Below are positions 9,842-21,588 of a DNA stretch of 64,000 bases, piece by piece (within the stretch, counting starts at the first letter, position 1; each line of letters opens with the position of its first letter). Under the pieces are notes generated by a model. It saw only the letters and a program-made list of their open reading frames with translations, was not told where the DNA came from and ran no database searches. The translations under genes and the position numbers were made by a program. The stretch is from Ceratobasidium sp. AG-K (lineage: Eukaryota > Basidiomycota > Agaricomycetes > Cantharellales > Ceratobasidiaceae): positions 2,170,001 to 2,234,000 of the forward strand of contig JAWNGF010000008.1 in NCBI GenBank assembly GCA_037039685.1. The letters are read 5' to 3'.

Positions 9842-12100
9842 GCACAGCGTGCATTCAAGGAAGTTGAATCAATTGTATGTAAATGGCGAAACAACCACCG
9901 TGTAGCACTAGATTACTGTGATAATGCACCCCCTATCAATTTAGTTACCAATGCCAGCTGCACAGGAGCAAGCGGCATAGTCTCGCAGGGGGAAGATCTT
10001 GCAACCGCAAAGATCTGCATCTTTTGGTCAGGCAAGTTCATGCCAACACAGCAGAACTACCCAGTGCACAAGCTCGAACTCCTGGCAATTAAGGAGTCGC
10101 TTGTAAGGTTTTGACACTTATTATTGGGCAAAAAGTTCCGCATATACATGGACCATCGATCCCTTGAACACCTAAAGACCCAGAAGAACTTAAGCGCCCA
10201 ACAAGCATGGTGGATGGAGGTGTTCAACAAGTTCAATTACAGTATAGAATACATCCCAGGCGAGACTAATATACTAGCGGACGCACTGTCTTGCATATAC
10301 AAGAACAAACAGCCAGGGACAATTCAAGCGGACGGCAAATATGTGCAGGACAATGAAAGCGGCGGGATCAGTACAAACAATGTGCAATTGGAAAGGTTCC
10401 AACTTACCAAGCCGTTGCTTGTTGCCAAAGAAGCATTGGGGGTGCAAATGATGGAAGCCCACGCAATAGAAGCCTTTGGCAGGGACACTGAAGCTGAGGA
10501 AGTTCCTAGACACTCCACATGTGAATGTAAGCCAGTCCAACGGCTTGAGGTATCACATGCGCCAACTCATCAAAAGGCAAAAACCGGCCAGAAAAAGAAG
10601 TTGAACAACAAGAGAGAGGAAACTAAGCAGATCACAAAAGCTGCTGAGATTGAAAGCAAAAATAAATGTGAGAAAACCAAGAAAAAAGCGGGAAAAGCAA
10701 TGGTCAGAGAACAGGAGGAAATAGCTGACACGTATATCCCAGAAGATCATCAGGAGGGCGAGAAGGACACACAGACAACCAAACTACCCAACGCTCACGG
10801 ATTCAGCGATACAGAAGGTAGTGTTGTCAAGGCAGTTAGGGGCAAATACGAGGGCGACAGATTCTTCAAGTCAATCACTGAGAACCCGTTGCACTTCAAG
10901 AACTTTATTGTTGAAAACAGTGTAATCTACATTAAAATGGCAATGGGGAAGGCACTATGCGTGCCAAAGATAGAGATGAGTGGAAGGAATGTAAGAGAGA
11001 TGGTAATACAGGACACCCACCATATGCTTGCTCACACCGGATACCAGAAAACAAAGTATGCAATGCAGGGGAGGGTCTGGTGGAGGAGCATGATCCGGGA
11101 CATCAAGGATTATTGCTCCGCATGTTGTGTATGCGCCACTTTGAAGCAGTCAACCCAGTCCAAAGCAGGACTTTTGTTACCACTCAAAGTGATTGGGGAG
11201 CCTTGGAGGAGGATGCAGGCCGACTTTGTCAGACCGCTACCCGAGTCGGAAAATTTACAAGGAAAATGGGACATGTTATGTGTATTCATAGACCAAGCAA
11301 CGTCGATGGTACGATTAGCAGCAACTAAACAAACTTATTGGGCAAAAGATGTCGCAGAAGTTTTATTTGACACTATATACAAACTGCATGGCATGCCCAA
11401 GGCGATTGTATCCGACTCAGACAAGTTATTTCCCTCAAAATTCTGGAAAGAGCTGCACAGACTGACTGGCGTGCAGCTCCAAATGAGCTCAGCCTACCAC
11501 CCAGAAACCAATGGACTGACTGAACGAGCAAACAAATCAGTCCTCCAGATGATTAGGCAGAGCATAGAGGGACGGCAGAAGGATTGGGCGAGGTGCTTAC
11601 CTAGTGTGGAGCATGCAATGAACCTCAGTCAATCTGAGTCAACCAGATTCACCTCATTCTTCTTGAACTTTGGGCAATACCCGACCGGCGCTGTATGGGA
11701 AACAGATAGCATATACCCAGGAGTTAGAATGTTCCTAACATGGCAAAAGGAGGCCTTACAAATGGCGCACAACCAGCTGATAAACTCGCGCACAAGAATG
11801 ACCATGCAGGCAAATAAGCATCAATGCCCAGCCGACTTTAAAGTAGGAAACTCAGCGTACCTTAGCACCAAGAATATGCAACTTCCAAAGAAAGTAGCCC
11901 GCAAATTGGTACCTAAATACATCGGGCCGCATAGCATTGTTAAGGAGGTAGCACCAGGAACAACGTACAAAATCGACTTACCAATGGACCTGAAGAACAG
12001 GGGGATACACCCGTGTTCCATGCGTCGCTGCTGCGCATACATGTTGCAAACGACAATAGGAGGTTCCCCGGACGCTCAGCAGAGCAAGTGGTGCCCCTAA
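9842..12100 (+). pseudogene. Element A Pol, middle part: RNase H and integrase
   Basis: This continues A's RT after element B. RNase H-like motifs are visible but eroded (TNASCTGASG where TDAS is usual; YMDHRSLEHL), with a TGA at 10112-10114. A Lys/Glu-rich linker follows (about 10560-10760). The integrase has an HH..CC finger (HHMLAHTGYQKTK, then CSACCVC near 11118-11138) and the core motifs ADFVRPLP, VSDSDKLF and NGLTERANKS. The C-terminal domain ends in a wrong-frame tail because one base is missing near 12012; the proper frame continues in the next entry. Confidence 0.88.
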
Positions 12101-12996
12101 CTGACGCCCCAAAGGAATGGGCAGTCGATAGCATACTGCAGCACGCCGGAAAAGGACAAGAAATAAGCTTTGAGGTCAAATGGAAAAGCGGCAATGTAAG
12201 TTGGGAACCTTACAGTGTAGTAAAGAACCTTGAAGCGTTCACCAAGTACCTAGAGTTACAAGGGGTTAATAGCGTGATGGGTTTGAAATGGACTGCGGAG
12301 TATGGTGACGAGGAACAAGAGTTTGAAGGGGAGGAAACAGAGGCTGAAAACGACGAAGTCGACAAGGCAGAGGGTGAAGAAAAGAGTACAAAAGACAAGG
12401 AGGAAGGCCTGCAAGTCTTCAGCATTTGCTACTCACCAATGGTACTCCAACTCAAGCCTTGCTTCCCTATGCCCCCCCTTATTCCCCAACCCCCTTGCCA
12501 GTCGCAGTACTCATTCACTGCAAATGAGCTTGTCAAGTGTGGCATGTACCAATCAACTGTCCTTCAAGCTTGCCTAGGCCGCATACAGTACCCCGGATTG
12601 GAACCCGAGTGTTACCAGGCGTTCCGTTTGATGCTAAGACTGCTAGGCGAGGCGGAGGGAGGCGTGCGACGCGCCGTTGACCAGCTACGCGATGAAGAGA
12701 CGATGTCAAGCCTTAGAGAGACGCTCCGGGACCTCAATGCGCTGAAACAACAGCTCCAAACCACTGCAGGTCCGACTCGCAGTGTCAGAGAACCCGTCCA
12801 ACAGGCATATAGCCCACCCATCAACGCACCTACGGGTCCTAGAGCTGGTTGGACACCTTTGGCCGCTTGTATCGGACAGGCTTTACGTCCCTGTATTGCC
12901 GTAAATTTGGACAATGGTACATACATGACTAAACTACCAAATGGACAGGTTATACACAAAAGCCATACGCCACACCCAACCACCAAGCAGGGATGA
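12013..12996 (+). pseudogene. Element A Pol C-terminus: chromodomain and long tail
   Basis: After a 1-bp frameshift at about 12012, this frame carries HASLLRIH, the usual end of the integrase core region, then a chromodomain-like segment (AVDSILQH, FEVKWKSGNVSWEP; about 12120-12230). A Glu/Asp-rich stretch (about 12300-12400) and about 190 further residues follow, including a helical Leu/Arg/Glu-rich segment. Unlike B to E, A has no separate overlapping ORF3; the extra sequence is in frame with the chromodomain. I do not recognise the tail. Confidence 0.75.
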
Positions 12997-13351
12997 AAGT
13001 CAGGGAATGGAAGGCAGGGAGGCGCACAGGCACCAAAGAAAAGGGGCTGGGGCTCTTTCAAGGCACTGCCCCTGAGAAAACAAGCGACCCAGGCAACAAA
13101 GCGCAAGGGCCACCCGGTGTTAGCTGAATGAGCTATTGAGACAGTCAAGGCAATGTTGGAAATGGGGAAGATTCTGAAATGGCTGGAGGGTCTGCCACCA
13201 TCCTTTCCAGGTCCCCCACTCCATTGCCAACCTTTGAAACCTTCAGGCCGATCATTTTTGAGCCTAGACAAGAAGGCAAAGAGGTCATTGAGGACAATGA
13301 TTGGATGCCATTCATCGAAGCCGACTGACTATGGCAGACGGGGAGGGCAAA
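12997..13351 (+). other. Element A 3' untranslated region with polypurine tract
   Basis: No ORF is supported here. It lies between the Pol tail and the LTR and ends in a purine-rich run (AGACGGGGAGGGCAA, about 13336-13350) directly before TGTCAGG of the LTR. Confidence 0.6.
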
Positions 13352-13786
13352 TGTCAGGGTCACATGCCCTTGGGGCCGGCCTGACTGGCTAGACCCCAAG
13401 GTCCCGCTGCCTTACCCTAGCCCGCACCAAATGTAAACTTAGACCACAGTGCATATATGCAGCAAACCGCAGTGCCATAGGCACTGCGCAATGAATAAAG
13501 AATTGATAGCATGAATGACTCATAAACTACACAGGCACAGGGCGCCATATAGAATGGAAGAGGAAACAAATGGGGTGCAGGGCACCCCTATAGATACAGT
13601 ATATAAGAACAAACATGTAGACTCAGAAAAGATGTACTTAGTCTTACCTTTACTTGAATACAATAGTTTCAATAGCCAGCAGTGTCTCACTCATTTCAAC
13701 ACTTAAGGTTTTGGTGCTTACTTATTTCAGTAAGTGAGGTTTCGATTTGATTACTAACTACATGTATTACGTTATAGAACCTGACA
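13352..13786 (+). repeat. Element A 3' LTR
   Basis: The 435-bp segment starts TGTCAGG and ends CCTGACA, perfect 7-bp inverted ends. It follows a polypurine tract, contains a TATATAAG box near 13600 and an AATAAA signal near 13494. It is unrelated to the LTRs of B, C and D. The paired 5' copy lies outside the window, so a target duplication cannot be checked. Confidence 0.8.
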
Positions 13787-14641
13787 ATAACCTCCTCAGG
13801 GTGAAGTAAGGTGGGTAAATGACAAGGTAAATTGTTCTTGGGGTTCCAAGACAATTTCCCTTGCATCTTTTATAGCAAGCAAAAAGAATAACTATCTACA
13901 TGGGGAAAGCATAACAGATACAAAAGGAGCAAGAAGAGAACATCAGGAGAAGAAGTGCAGGTAACACATGGAGATCTAAGGGCAGCAACATGGGACAATC
14001 AGAGAATGGAGGCAATCTGCCAATCAGCCACATGTGCACACGACTAAGCAAGGGAAGCAACAACAAAGGAGCAACAATCAAAACAAAGTATGTGGCAGAG
14101 AGTAAGCACAACAGAGAGAGACAACAGCACACCAAGCACTGAAGCACAACACATAAACCATTGTAAGGAGTGTGGCTTGTGACACAAGACTTATGTGAGC
14201 CAGTGTAGCAGGGAGGCTGCTATTTTGTCAATTGCCCATGCAGCACTGTATGTTGCAATTCAACTGCCTCCCCGTTTACTGAAGCAAGCATAATTACAGC
14301 AATACCCCCTAAAGAATCCCCCTCTTTAATTTGGTGTAATTGTACCTCCGCAAGTTAATGAGGGGCAATTTCACTAGGTAATTACATGTTTTGACCTGAT
14401 AACATATATTTCGATTTTACAACTTTTTTCTGAGACACTTTCCTTTTTTGGTACATTTATGTTGTCTATATTGTGTGACATATTTGTCTTTCCTTTGGCA
14501 ACTGGTGGTGCTTCTGATACACCAAGTGATATCAAATTGGATCATGTATTTGATATAGATAAGGCTTTCCCACATTGCCTCTGTTGATATAGGGCAGTGT
14601 TTGTGATAGGTATGTAGAAGTGGTGTATTGCTTTCTGATCT
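13787..14641. other. Intergenic repeat-like sequence, no gene
   Basis: No coding feature is supported. The part around 14420-14580 resembles 50820-51000, sharing an exact stretch of about 20 bp (ACACTTTCCTTTTTTGGTAC) and a second around TATTTGTCTT. It is probably the tail of a dispersed repeat. Confidence 0.5.
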
Positions 14642-15139
14642 TGTTGTGACTTGTCCCTCCCTCTGTCTCTGTTTGCGGACTCGTGGCTTGTTCCGGCGCC
14701 TTAAGTGCCCTTTCTCTTTGTTGAGCCCTCTCCCTTGTTTAGTAAGGTGTATGGATGATGTGTCACCATGAGTCATATGACTCATGCTGTTTTCTATTGG
14801 CTGGCCTGCGCAGCTCCCTTTATGACTTGGACTTTGACTCAATTGTGTGACTCATGTATTTACTATGACTCACCCGTTTTCTGAGTATATATACTGGCTT
14901 GCAAGCATGGTCATCCCCAGCTTGCTTTGCCTTGTCAACTCTCCCTGCAGTGTGATCAGAGGCACTTGGCTACTGAGCCTTTAGCGCAGCCACTTGGACT
15001 TAGGAGCTAGTGACTTGTACTGACAAGACTAGCATTCATCCACCTTAGTGATGGAATCTTAGAAGACTTATCACATATTGTTCACACATCTCAAAGGTGA
15101 TTAGCAGTCGTCAACCATAGGCATTAGCAGGTTGCAACA
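14642..15139 (+). repeat. Element C 5' LTR
   Basis: It starts TGTTGTGAC and ends TTGCAACA. A TATATATA box lies at 14886-14893 and the predicted transcript start AGCTTGCTTTGC at 14919-14930, 33 nt from the box start. It is nearly identical to the 3' copy, implying a fairly recent insertion. Confidence 0.95.
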
Positions 15140-15141
15140 TT

Positions 15142-15153
15142 GCAAAGCAAGCT
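15142..15153 (+). promoter_or_regulatory. Element C primer-binding site, self-priming type
   Basis: GCAAAGCAAGCT begins two bases after the LTR and is the exact reverse complement of AGCTTGCTTTGC at 14919-14930. Relative to element B, two positions differ and both have compensating changes in the partner. Confidence 0.75.
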
Positions 15154-15187
15154 CTTAGTATGCTGAGCCACAAGAAAACATGGTCAT

Positions 15188-15731
15188 GTGACAACGGGGA
15201 CAATTGATCCTCAAGTGCAGTGTCTCAAAGGAGCAAGGCTCCAACTGGCACAATTGTTGAAGTTTGATCAAACCCCTCAAGAGGAGCAAGAGAAAGGGCA
15301 GGTGACTGGGCTGCACCGCTTAGAACCACCAGCCATGTGTCAAGACCCCCTTCCACCAGTGTCCCAGGAGGAATCAGCAACATTATTGAAACATCAGGAA
15401 CTCAAGAAGAACCTAGAAGTTCAAACAAAGAAGGTCCACCTCACCAACAATTTGAGTAGTCAAAAATCCAATCAACACACCACCAGCAGCAGCACCAGTC
15501 ATCACCTTCCACAGGGAAAGTGTGATTAGCCCAAGAGCTGTACATGTGATTAGGATACCAGCACCACTTAGGAATGCAACTGCAGGACCACAAAACTCAA
15601 GGGGGACTTGGTCCCAAAAGAGGAAAAAAAAACGCCAAAGGGAAAACAACCTGTGCATCAAGTGTGGGGAAGCAGGACACAACCTTGCTGACTGCACAAA
15701 GGAATGGACCTACAAGGACAAGGGAAAGTAG
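15188..15731 (+). pseudogene. Element C Gag remnant with CCHC knuckle
   Basis: Two short overlapping frames remain: 15188-15529 (113 codons, Gln/Glu-rich, Ser/Thr-rich end) and 15522-15731, which holds CIKCGEAGHNLADC, a C-x2-C-x4-H-x4-C knuckle near 15653-15694. Element B encodes about 600 Gag residues, so most of the capsid region has been lost here, probably by internal deletion. Confidence 0.7.
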
Positions 15732-15829
15732 CTGATGAAAGGAAAAGCTGCCAAAGTCAAGAATGAGAAAATGGACAAGAACAGATACACTGGCTCTGGT
15801 TTGGAAAACTAGATGGGCATCTCCCCACC

Positions 15830-17407
15830 GTGTGTGAAGATGCCCTGATACCCTCTCTGCAAAATGTATACTATAGCAAAGCTACAAATGAAACACCCAT
15901 GGTATACACAACTGCAGAGGGAATCACGGAAAGAATCTCAACTCTCATCAACTCCGGCTCTTCTAGAAACTTTATCAACCTGAACTTTGCCTGGGAAAAC
16001 AACATCCCTTTGACCAAGTTAAAGCCCCAGAAGCATCAAAACCATTGATGGAAAAACACAAAAGACCAAATCCAGTACAGATGCAAACTGAAATTTGATC
16101 TAGAAGGAAGAACCTTTGACCAAAAATTCTATGTCATGAATACCAGCACACAACCCATGATACTGGGCATGCCATGGTTGAAGGAAACCAACCCGGAAAT
16201 ATCCTGGTCTCCTTTCACAATCAAATGGAAAACAAAATATCCCCTTGCTGCCAAATCAGGAATACTTCAAGAACTACCAAAGGAGCTTGAAGAGTTCAAA
16301 GATGCCTTTGACAAAGAAAGATACAACAAACTCCCTGAACACAGGGAATGGGATTGTAGAATCGATTTCCATGACGACAACTGACTTCCAAAGCCAAGGA
16401 AGGCCTATCCTCTGTCACCAAGAGAAAGAGAATCTACAAAGGAGTATATTGAAACTGAACTATGCTCAGGACATATTAGACCCAGCAAGTCTCCTCTCAC
16501 CGCAAGTCTTTTCTTTGTCAAGAAGGCCCTGAAGAAAGGACAAACCATCCCCGACCTACAACCGGTTGTTGACTACAGGGGAGCAAATGAGGAAACTATC
16601 CCGGATTGCTACCCTATCCCACTTCTAGAACAACTTCTGGTAATTTTCAAGAAAACAGGTGAAAATTCAGAAGAAGAACTTTTCATCACTTCTCCTGATC
16701 TGAAGAATGGCTTTTGGAATGTCAGGATCAGAGAAGGGGACAAATGGAAAATAGCTTTCATCACCTCAGAAGGTCTCTTCAAATATACTGTTATGGCTTT
16801 TGGTCTCAAGAACGCTCCCTCCACTTTCCAAAGAATGATGGACCATATCTTCAGAGACATGATTGGAGTGAAGATTGTGATCTACATTGATGACATCCTT
16901 ATTATTTCTCGAGGAAGAAATCAACACACTATAGACATCAAGGAAGTCCTAAAACAACTGAGAAAAAACAACCTCTATGGAAACCTGAAGAAGTGTACCT
17001 TCTATGAAAAGACGGCCAATTGGGTTGGATTTGTTGTCAATGAGGACGGCATTTCCATGAACAAAGACAAGATCAAAACTATCCAGGAAGGGCCCATGCC
17101 CAAAACCGTGAAGCAACTACAGGCATTCATTGGCTTCTGCAACTTCTATAGAAGATTTGTGGTGTCTTTCTCATTGGTGGTCAAACCTCTGACCTAGTTG
17201 ACAAGAAAGGACAAGAAATGGGAATGGAATGCAGAGCACCAAGAAGCCTTTGATTCCCTGAAGGACCTCATATCAAGGGAACCAGTGCTTGCACATCCAG
17301 ACAAATCAAAGCAGTACTTCCTTGAGACTGACGCCTCAGGGGTTGCTATGGGGGCTATTCTTAGTCAATGACAAAAGGACAGATACTTACACCCAATAGG
17401 GTTCCTT
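15830..17407 (+). pseudogene. Element C Pol, first half: protease and RT, disrupted
   Basis: The pieces lie in different frames. The protease segment (15830-16048) reads LINSGSSRNF, with Asn for the catalytic Asp. Next are 16136-16384 and the RT start, then an RT frame from 16793 with an intact YIDDIL near 16881 and the FLGF-like motif FIGFCNFYRRF. Stops follow: TAG at 17195 (after KPLT) and TGA at 17369. RNase H begins at LETDAS near 17320. The order matches element B throughout. Confidence 0.85.
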
Positions 17408-19711
17408 TTGAAAAGCTTCAAGGAAGCGGAGCCCAATTATGACACACATGACAAGGAGCTCCTTGCCATCATAGAAGCCTTACGCCATTGGCGGATTCAC
17501 CTAGAAGGAACAAAAGAACCAATAGTGATCTACACAGACCACAAAAACCTCACTTACTGGCAGAAAGCTAGCACCTTTAATAGACAACACAACAGATGGC
17601 TTCTCATGCTGGCAAGCTACAATTTTGAAATCCACTACAGACCTGGCAAAATGTTGGAGAAACTGGACATCCTTTCCAGAAGAAGTGATCACAACAACAT
17701 TGCCTCTGTGGAACAAGTGATGATCTCTGCCAAAAACTTCAAGGGATTCTCAGCCCTGATGAGCAACAATATTATTGCAGAAATCAAGGAGGCACTGGAA
17801 GAAGACAAAAGCCTGAAGTCCCTGATTGAAAGTACCAAGGGAAAGGAAGACCTACTGCCCTCTGTGAAGAAGCAGTTCAAGGACAATGATATGAGTGAAA
17901 ATCTCCTCTGGTACCAAGGAAGAATTGTTGTACCAGACAAAAAGAACATCAAATTGAAACTTCTCCAACTCTATCATGACTCACCAATTGCTGGCCACCA
18001 AGGACAAGCCAGAACTCTAGAACTCATTGCAAGAAGGTACTATTGGCCAGGCATGAAAGCTCAAGTCAACAAGTACATTGACAGCTGTGAAGCGTGCCAA
18101 AGAGGGAAGGGAAGCAAAGGACACCTACCACTCAAACCCTTGCCTATTCCGGAGAAACCTTGGGAAAATATTGCATATGATTTTATAGTGAAACTACCAA
18201 AATCACAAGGGTTCAACAGTGTCCTTGTTGTGATGGACCGCTTTTCCAGAATGGCACACTTCATCCCCTGCAAGGAATCCACAAACTCAGAAGAGCTAGC
18301 CAATATCTTTGTGAAAGAAGTATGGCATCTTCATGAGTTTCCCAAAACCACCGTTTCAGATAGAGGAACCACCTTCAAATCACACTTCTTGGAAGCAGTA
18401 TACAAGCGGCTAGGAATACAAGGGACATTCTCCACTGCCTTCCACCCTGAAACAGATGGCCTAGTGGAAAGAACAAACCAGTGGCTTGAAGGATGGATAT
18501 GCATCTTTGGAAATCACAAGCAGGATGATTGGGCAAAATGGTTACCCATTGCGGAATTCTGCCACAACAACCACAAAAACCAAGTTACAAACAAGTCCCC
18601 CTTTGAGGTTATCTATGGCATGACTCCCAAATGGTCTATTGAGGACTATGTGACTTGCTCCCCAGAAGGAGACAAGTGGACAAAGGATATGGAGGCTGTG
18701 TGGGAAGAAACAAAGGCTCTGATGGAATATCATCAATCAAGGGAAGAGACCCCAAAAATACAATACAAGGAAGGGGACAACGTCTGGCTCTTGACTACCA
18801 ACATTACCACAAGATGCCCAAGCAAGAAGCTTGATGACAAGAAGACAGGCCCCTTCATTGTGAAAAAACAAATCTCTTCACATGCCTACCAACTTGTTCT
18901 CCCAAAATCCATGCGCATCCACAATGTCTTCCATGAAAACATGTTGACCCCCTATACTGAAGACCTAGACTTCCAACAAAATCAGCGCCAACCTCCGCCA
19001 ATCATGACTGAGGAAGGTGAAGCACAGTATGAAGTTGAGAAGATTGTTGATTGGTATCAAGACCCTGATGGGCTGAAATACCGCATCAGATGGAAAGGTT
19101 ACAGTCCCCTGGAAGATACAGAAGAACCTGCAGCAAATTTTGCCAAACTGACTCATGTCATGAGAAAGTTCCAGAAGGACTTTCCCACTGGCCCGCTTCC
19201 TCCAAATTTCACTGCCTCGGAGTACAAAAAGGCAAAGGGAAAGGCCGCAGAAATCATCACTCCAGCCTTTCAGCCAACTATCACTAGTTCACTGTCCTAC
19301 ACTACCCCCTTGCAAAGAAACTCTTTGCATTTTGAACAGAAATGCCTGCCTCCCAAACTGCCTCCTCTGCCACCATCACCCGGGCCTCTGAATACAAGAA
19401 GGCTAGGGCCTACAAGAGGGCCCTCATGCTCACTGGAACAGGCAAGTACGCCGTCAACAACAGGGACACTGCTCCCTGGTCCCTCAACAAGGCCAAAGCC
19501 CTGGCCGAGCAGCTTGAACCAGGTGTTCAACTCAGGTATGTACCCCTGCAAGAGCAAGCAACCATCAAGTGGGACGAGGAACGCAAGTCCCTCATTGTCC
19601 CTCAACTTGGCTCCCTGCTTTGGGTCAGCCATCCAGATACCCCTCCCTCCAATCCCACAGACATTGGCCGCAGCAAGTACTACTACTGCCGTGGCTGCAT
19701 TGGACTTATAG
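17408..19711 (+). pseudogene. Element C Pol, second half: RNase H, integrase, chromodomain (intact frame)
   Basis: This 767-codon open frame holds RNase H motifs (THDKELLAI, YTDHKNL), the integrase HHCC finger (HDSPIAGHQGQA, CEACQRGK near 18089-18109), core residues in YDFIVKLP, VSDRGTTF and GLVERTNQW, and an integrase C-terminal domain. A chromodomain lies at about 19030-19190 (YEVEKIVDW, RIRWKGYSPLEDTEE). All integrase catalytic positions look conserved. The last 0.37 kb overlaps ORF3. No start codon is needed because it was part of a longer Pol; stops upstream cut it off, so it is scored as a pseudogene. Confidence 0.93.
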
Positions 19712-20523
19712 TCCACAATGTGGTTCTCAAGAGCGCAGATGCCTGGAACCAGGACACCCGGTACAAGTGGGAAGGGGACCAGTGGTTCAAGCAGGAGGAA
19801 GAGCCTTGCCTGGCTTTCAACAATGGACACTGAGATGAGGACGGAATCTGGTGGCACCCATGTGCCACAGACTTTGAGTCAGGATGGGCCACGGACTGTG
19901 AGTTTGAACACCTACCAATCCCCACAAGCACGTACCCAAGAGACAATCCCACCTTCAACACTATTGACTGTTCAAAAGGCACTGACGGAAGTGGCCATGT
20001 CAACCTGGCAGGACAGCCAATGGAAGACGTCAAGGAGGAAGTAGTTGACGGCCCCCCCGCACCTCCAAGCTCTGAGGACGGGGACAACATTGTCACCCCT
20101 CCCCATATCTCCAACAAGGAAGCCAAACAACTCGAACAAGAATGGGAGTCCACCTGGGACAAGGCCCGAGAAAATGTGAAGGCCCTCATCACTGACGTTG
20201 GCAACACCATTGCCAACATGGAGCCACACCCCCCAGGTGATTGAATGCCATGCGATGCCAATGTACTCAAGGCCTACTGCCTTGTTCAATGCGGATCTTG
20301 GTCAGTCAAGCAGCTCAACAAGTGGCTTGACCATAGACAAGAACAATGGTCCAGGTGAGAAACAGCAGAACTCAAGCGCCTGCAACAACTCTACCAAGAG
20401 GAGCTTGACTGCCTCTACCAGGAGAAATGGGACTGAATGAACAAGGTCCTTGAAGCGGACATGCATGCTCTGGCGGAACGTGTTGGGTGGTTGGAATTGA
20501 AGGAATGGGTTGCCCGCAAATAG
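19342..20523 (+). pseudogene. Element C ORF3: post-integrase accessory protein with in-frame stops
   Basis: The ATG at 19342 lies inside pol in another frame. The first segment (163 codons) ends at TGA 19831, but the frame continues with conserved-looking composition to TAG 20521, crossing further TGA codons at 20242, near 20359 and near 20434; the ancestral product was about 393 residues. It has an N-terminal charged region, then YYCRGC (about 19681-19698), aligning with FVCRGC of element B ORF3. An acidic/Pro linker follows, then Trp/Glu/Gln-rich coiled-coil-like C-terminal sequence (EWESTWDKAR, VGWLELKEW). The family is unknown to me. Confidence 0.6.
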
Positions 20524-20550
20524 GCAAGTGCACTCCACTACACTTGCCTT

Positions 20551-20563
20551 TGTGGGGGGGCAA
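20551..20563 (+). other. Element C polypurine tract
   Basis: TGTGGGGGGGCAA directly precedes the 3' LTR. Confidence 0.7.
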
Positions 20564-21061
20564 TGTCGTGACCTGTCCCTCCCTCTGTCTCTGTTTGTGG
20601 ACTCGTGGCTTGTTCTGGCACCTTAAGCGCCCTTTGCCTTTGTTGAGCCCTCTCCCTTGTTTAGTAAGGTGTATGGATGATGTGTCACCCTGAGTCATAT
20701 GACTCATGCTGTTTTCTATTGGCTGGCCTGCGCAGCTCCCTTTATGACTCGGACTTTGACTCAGTTGTGTGACTCATGTATTTACCATGACTCACCCGTT
20801 TTCTGAGTATATATACTGGCTTGCAAGCATGGTCATCCCCAGCTTGCTTTGCCTCGTCAACTCTCCCTGCAGTGTGATCAGAGGCACTTGGCTACTTAGC
20901 CTTTAGCGCAGCCACTTGGACTTAGGAGCTAGTGACTTGTACTGACAAGACTAGCGTTAGTCCACCTTAGTGATAGAATCTTAGAAGACTTATCACATAT
21001 TGTTCCCACATCTCAAAGGCCATTAGCAGCCATCAACCATAGGCATTAGCAGGTTGCAACA
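20564..21061 (+). repeat. Element C 3' LTR
   Basis: It starts TGTCGTGACC and ends TTGCAACA, 498 bp, the same length as the 5' copy. TATATATA and AGCTTGCTTTGC are present as in the 5' copy. Confidence 0.95.
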
Positions 21062-21105
21062 CATCTGGTCTGTGAGATTACCATATAAGGCAATTCTCAC
21101 TTAAC

Positions 21106-21588
21106 TGTTGTGAGCCACACCCACCATGGACTTGTGCTTGCCCACTCCCATGTTTAGTGTGGTGAACAGATGTTATGTCATGCCTCTGCCAGTTAGGTGG
21201 CTAGGCCTGTTCCTTTGTTTTCCTTCCCCTTGCCAGTGTTCCCTTTGTTACCAGCTACAGCCTTGTGGTTAGCCATTTTCATCCTATAACACTGGCTGTG
21301 CTTTAGTAGAGTCATGTTACCATACTGTTCATGACAATGGATGCTCTTGATTGGGCTGGCTTGTATCACTCAAACTGTGGCTGTGTAATCAGTTGCCACT
21401 CTTCTGAATATATTTAGAGGCTCAACAAGCATGGTGATTTGCAGCTTGTTTGCCTCATAATTCACCCTCATCCAAGTCCCCTACCTCTAAGTCCCAAGTG
21501 TGTGCTCAGTGCAGCATGCTTCAGAGTTCCTCAGGCCTCACTTGCCATTCACCAAGTCCAAGTTAGTAGTCTCAAGTAGGTAGCAACA
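21106..21588 (+). repeat. Solo LTR with TTAAC target duplication
   Basis: It starts TGTTGTGAGCCAC and ends GTAGCAACA and is flanked by TTAAC on both sides (21101-21105 and 21589-21593). It has the same plan as the B and C LTRs: an ATATATTTA box, then an inverted repeat AACAAGC/GCTTGTT around the predicted start. It diverges from both, so it belongs to a related family. It sits 44 bp from the end of element C. Confidence 0.92.

Larger units (their letters stand above)
1..13786 (+). mobile_element. Element A: old Ty3/gypsy chromodomain retrotransposon, 5' end outside window
   Basis: Gag is open from base 3 and the element ends in an LTR at 13352-13786; its 5' LTR lies left of the window. It is interrupted by a solo LTR (770-1175) and by complete element B (2616-9836). 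With both insertions and one copy of each 5-bp duplication removed, the frame runs from Gag through protease, RT, RNase H and integrase, so gag and pol were one continuous ORF here, unlike B and D1. It is dead: in-frame TGA at 1302 and 10112, a 1-bp loss near 12012, and a replaced RT catalytic residue. Two younger insertions inside it make it the oldest layer of this cluster. Confidence 0.9.
14642..21061 (+). mobile_element. Element C: Ty3/gypsy chromodomain retrotransposon with shortened gag
   Basis: The two LTRs, 14642-15139 and 20564-21061, are both 498 bp. PBS at 15142-15153, polypurine tract at 20551-20563. Flanks are GATCT (14637-14641) and CATCT (21062-21066), an imperfect duplication with 4 of 5 matches. 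It is about 0.8 kb shorter than B because most of gag is missing. Pol has several stops and frameshifts in its first half but a long clean frame for RNase H, integrase and chromodomain. Confidence 0.95.
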
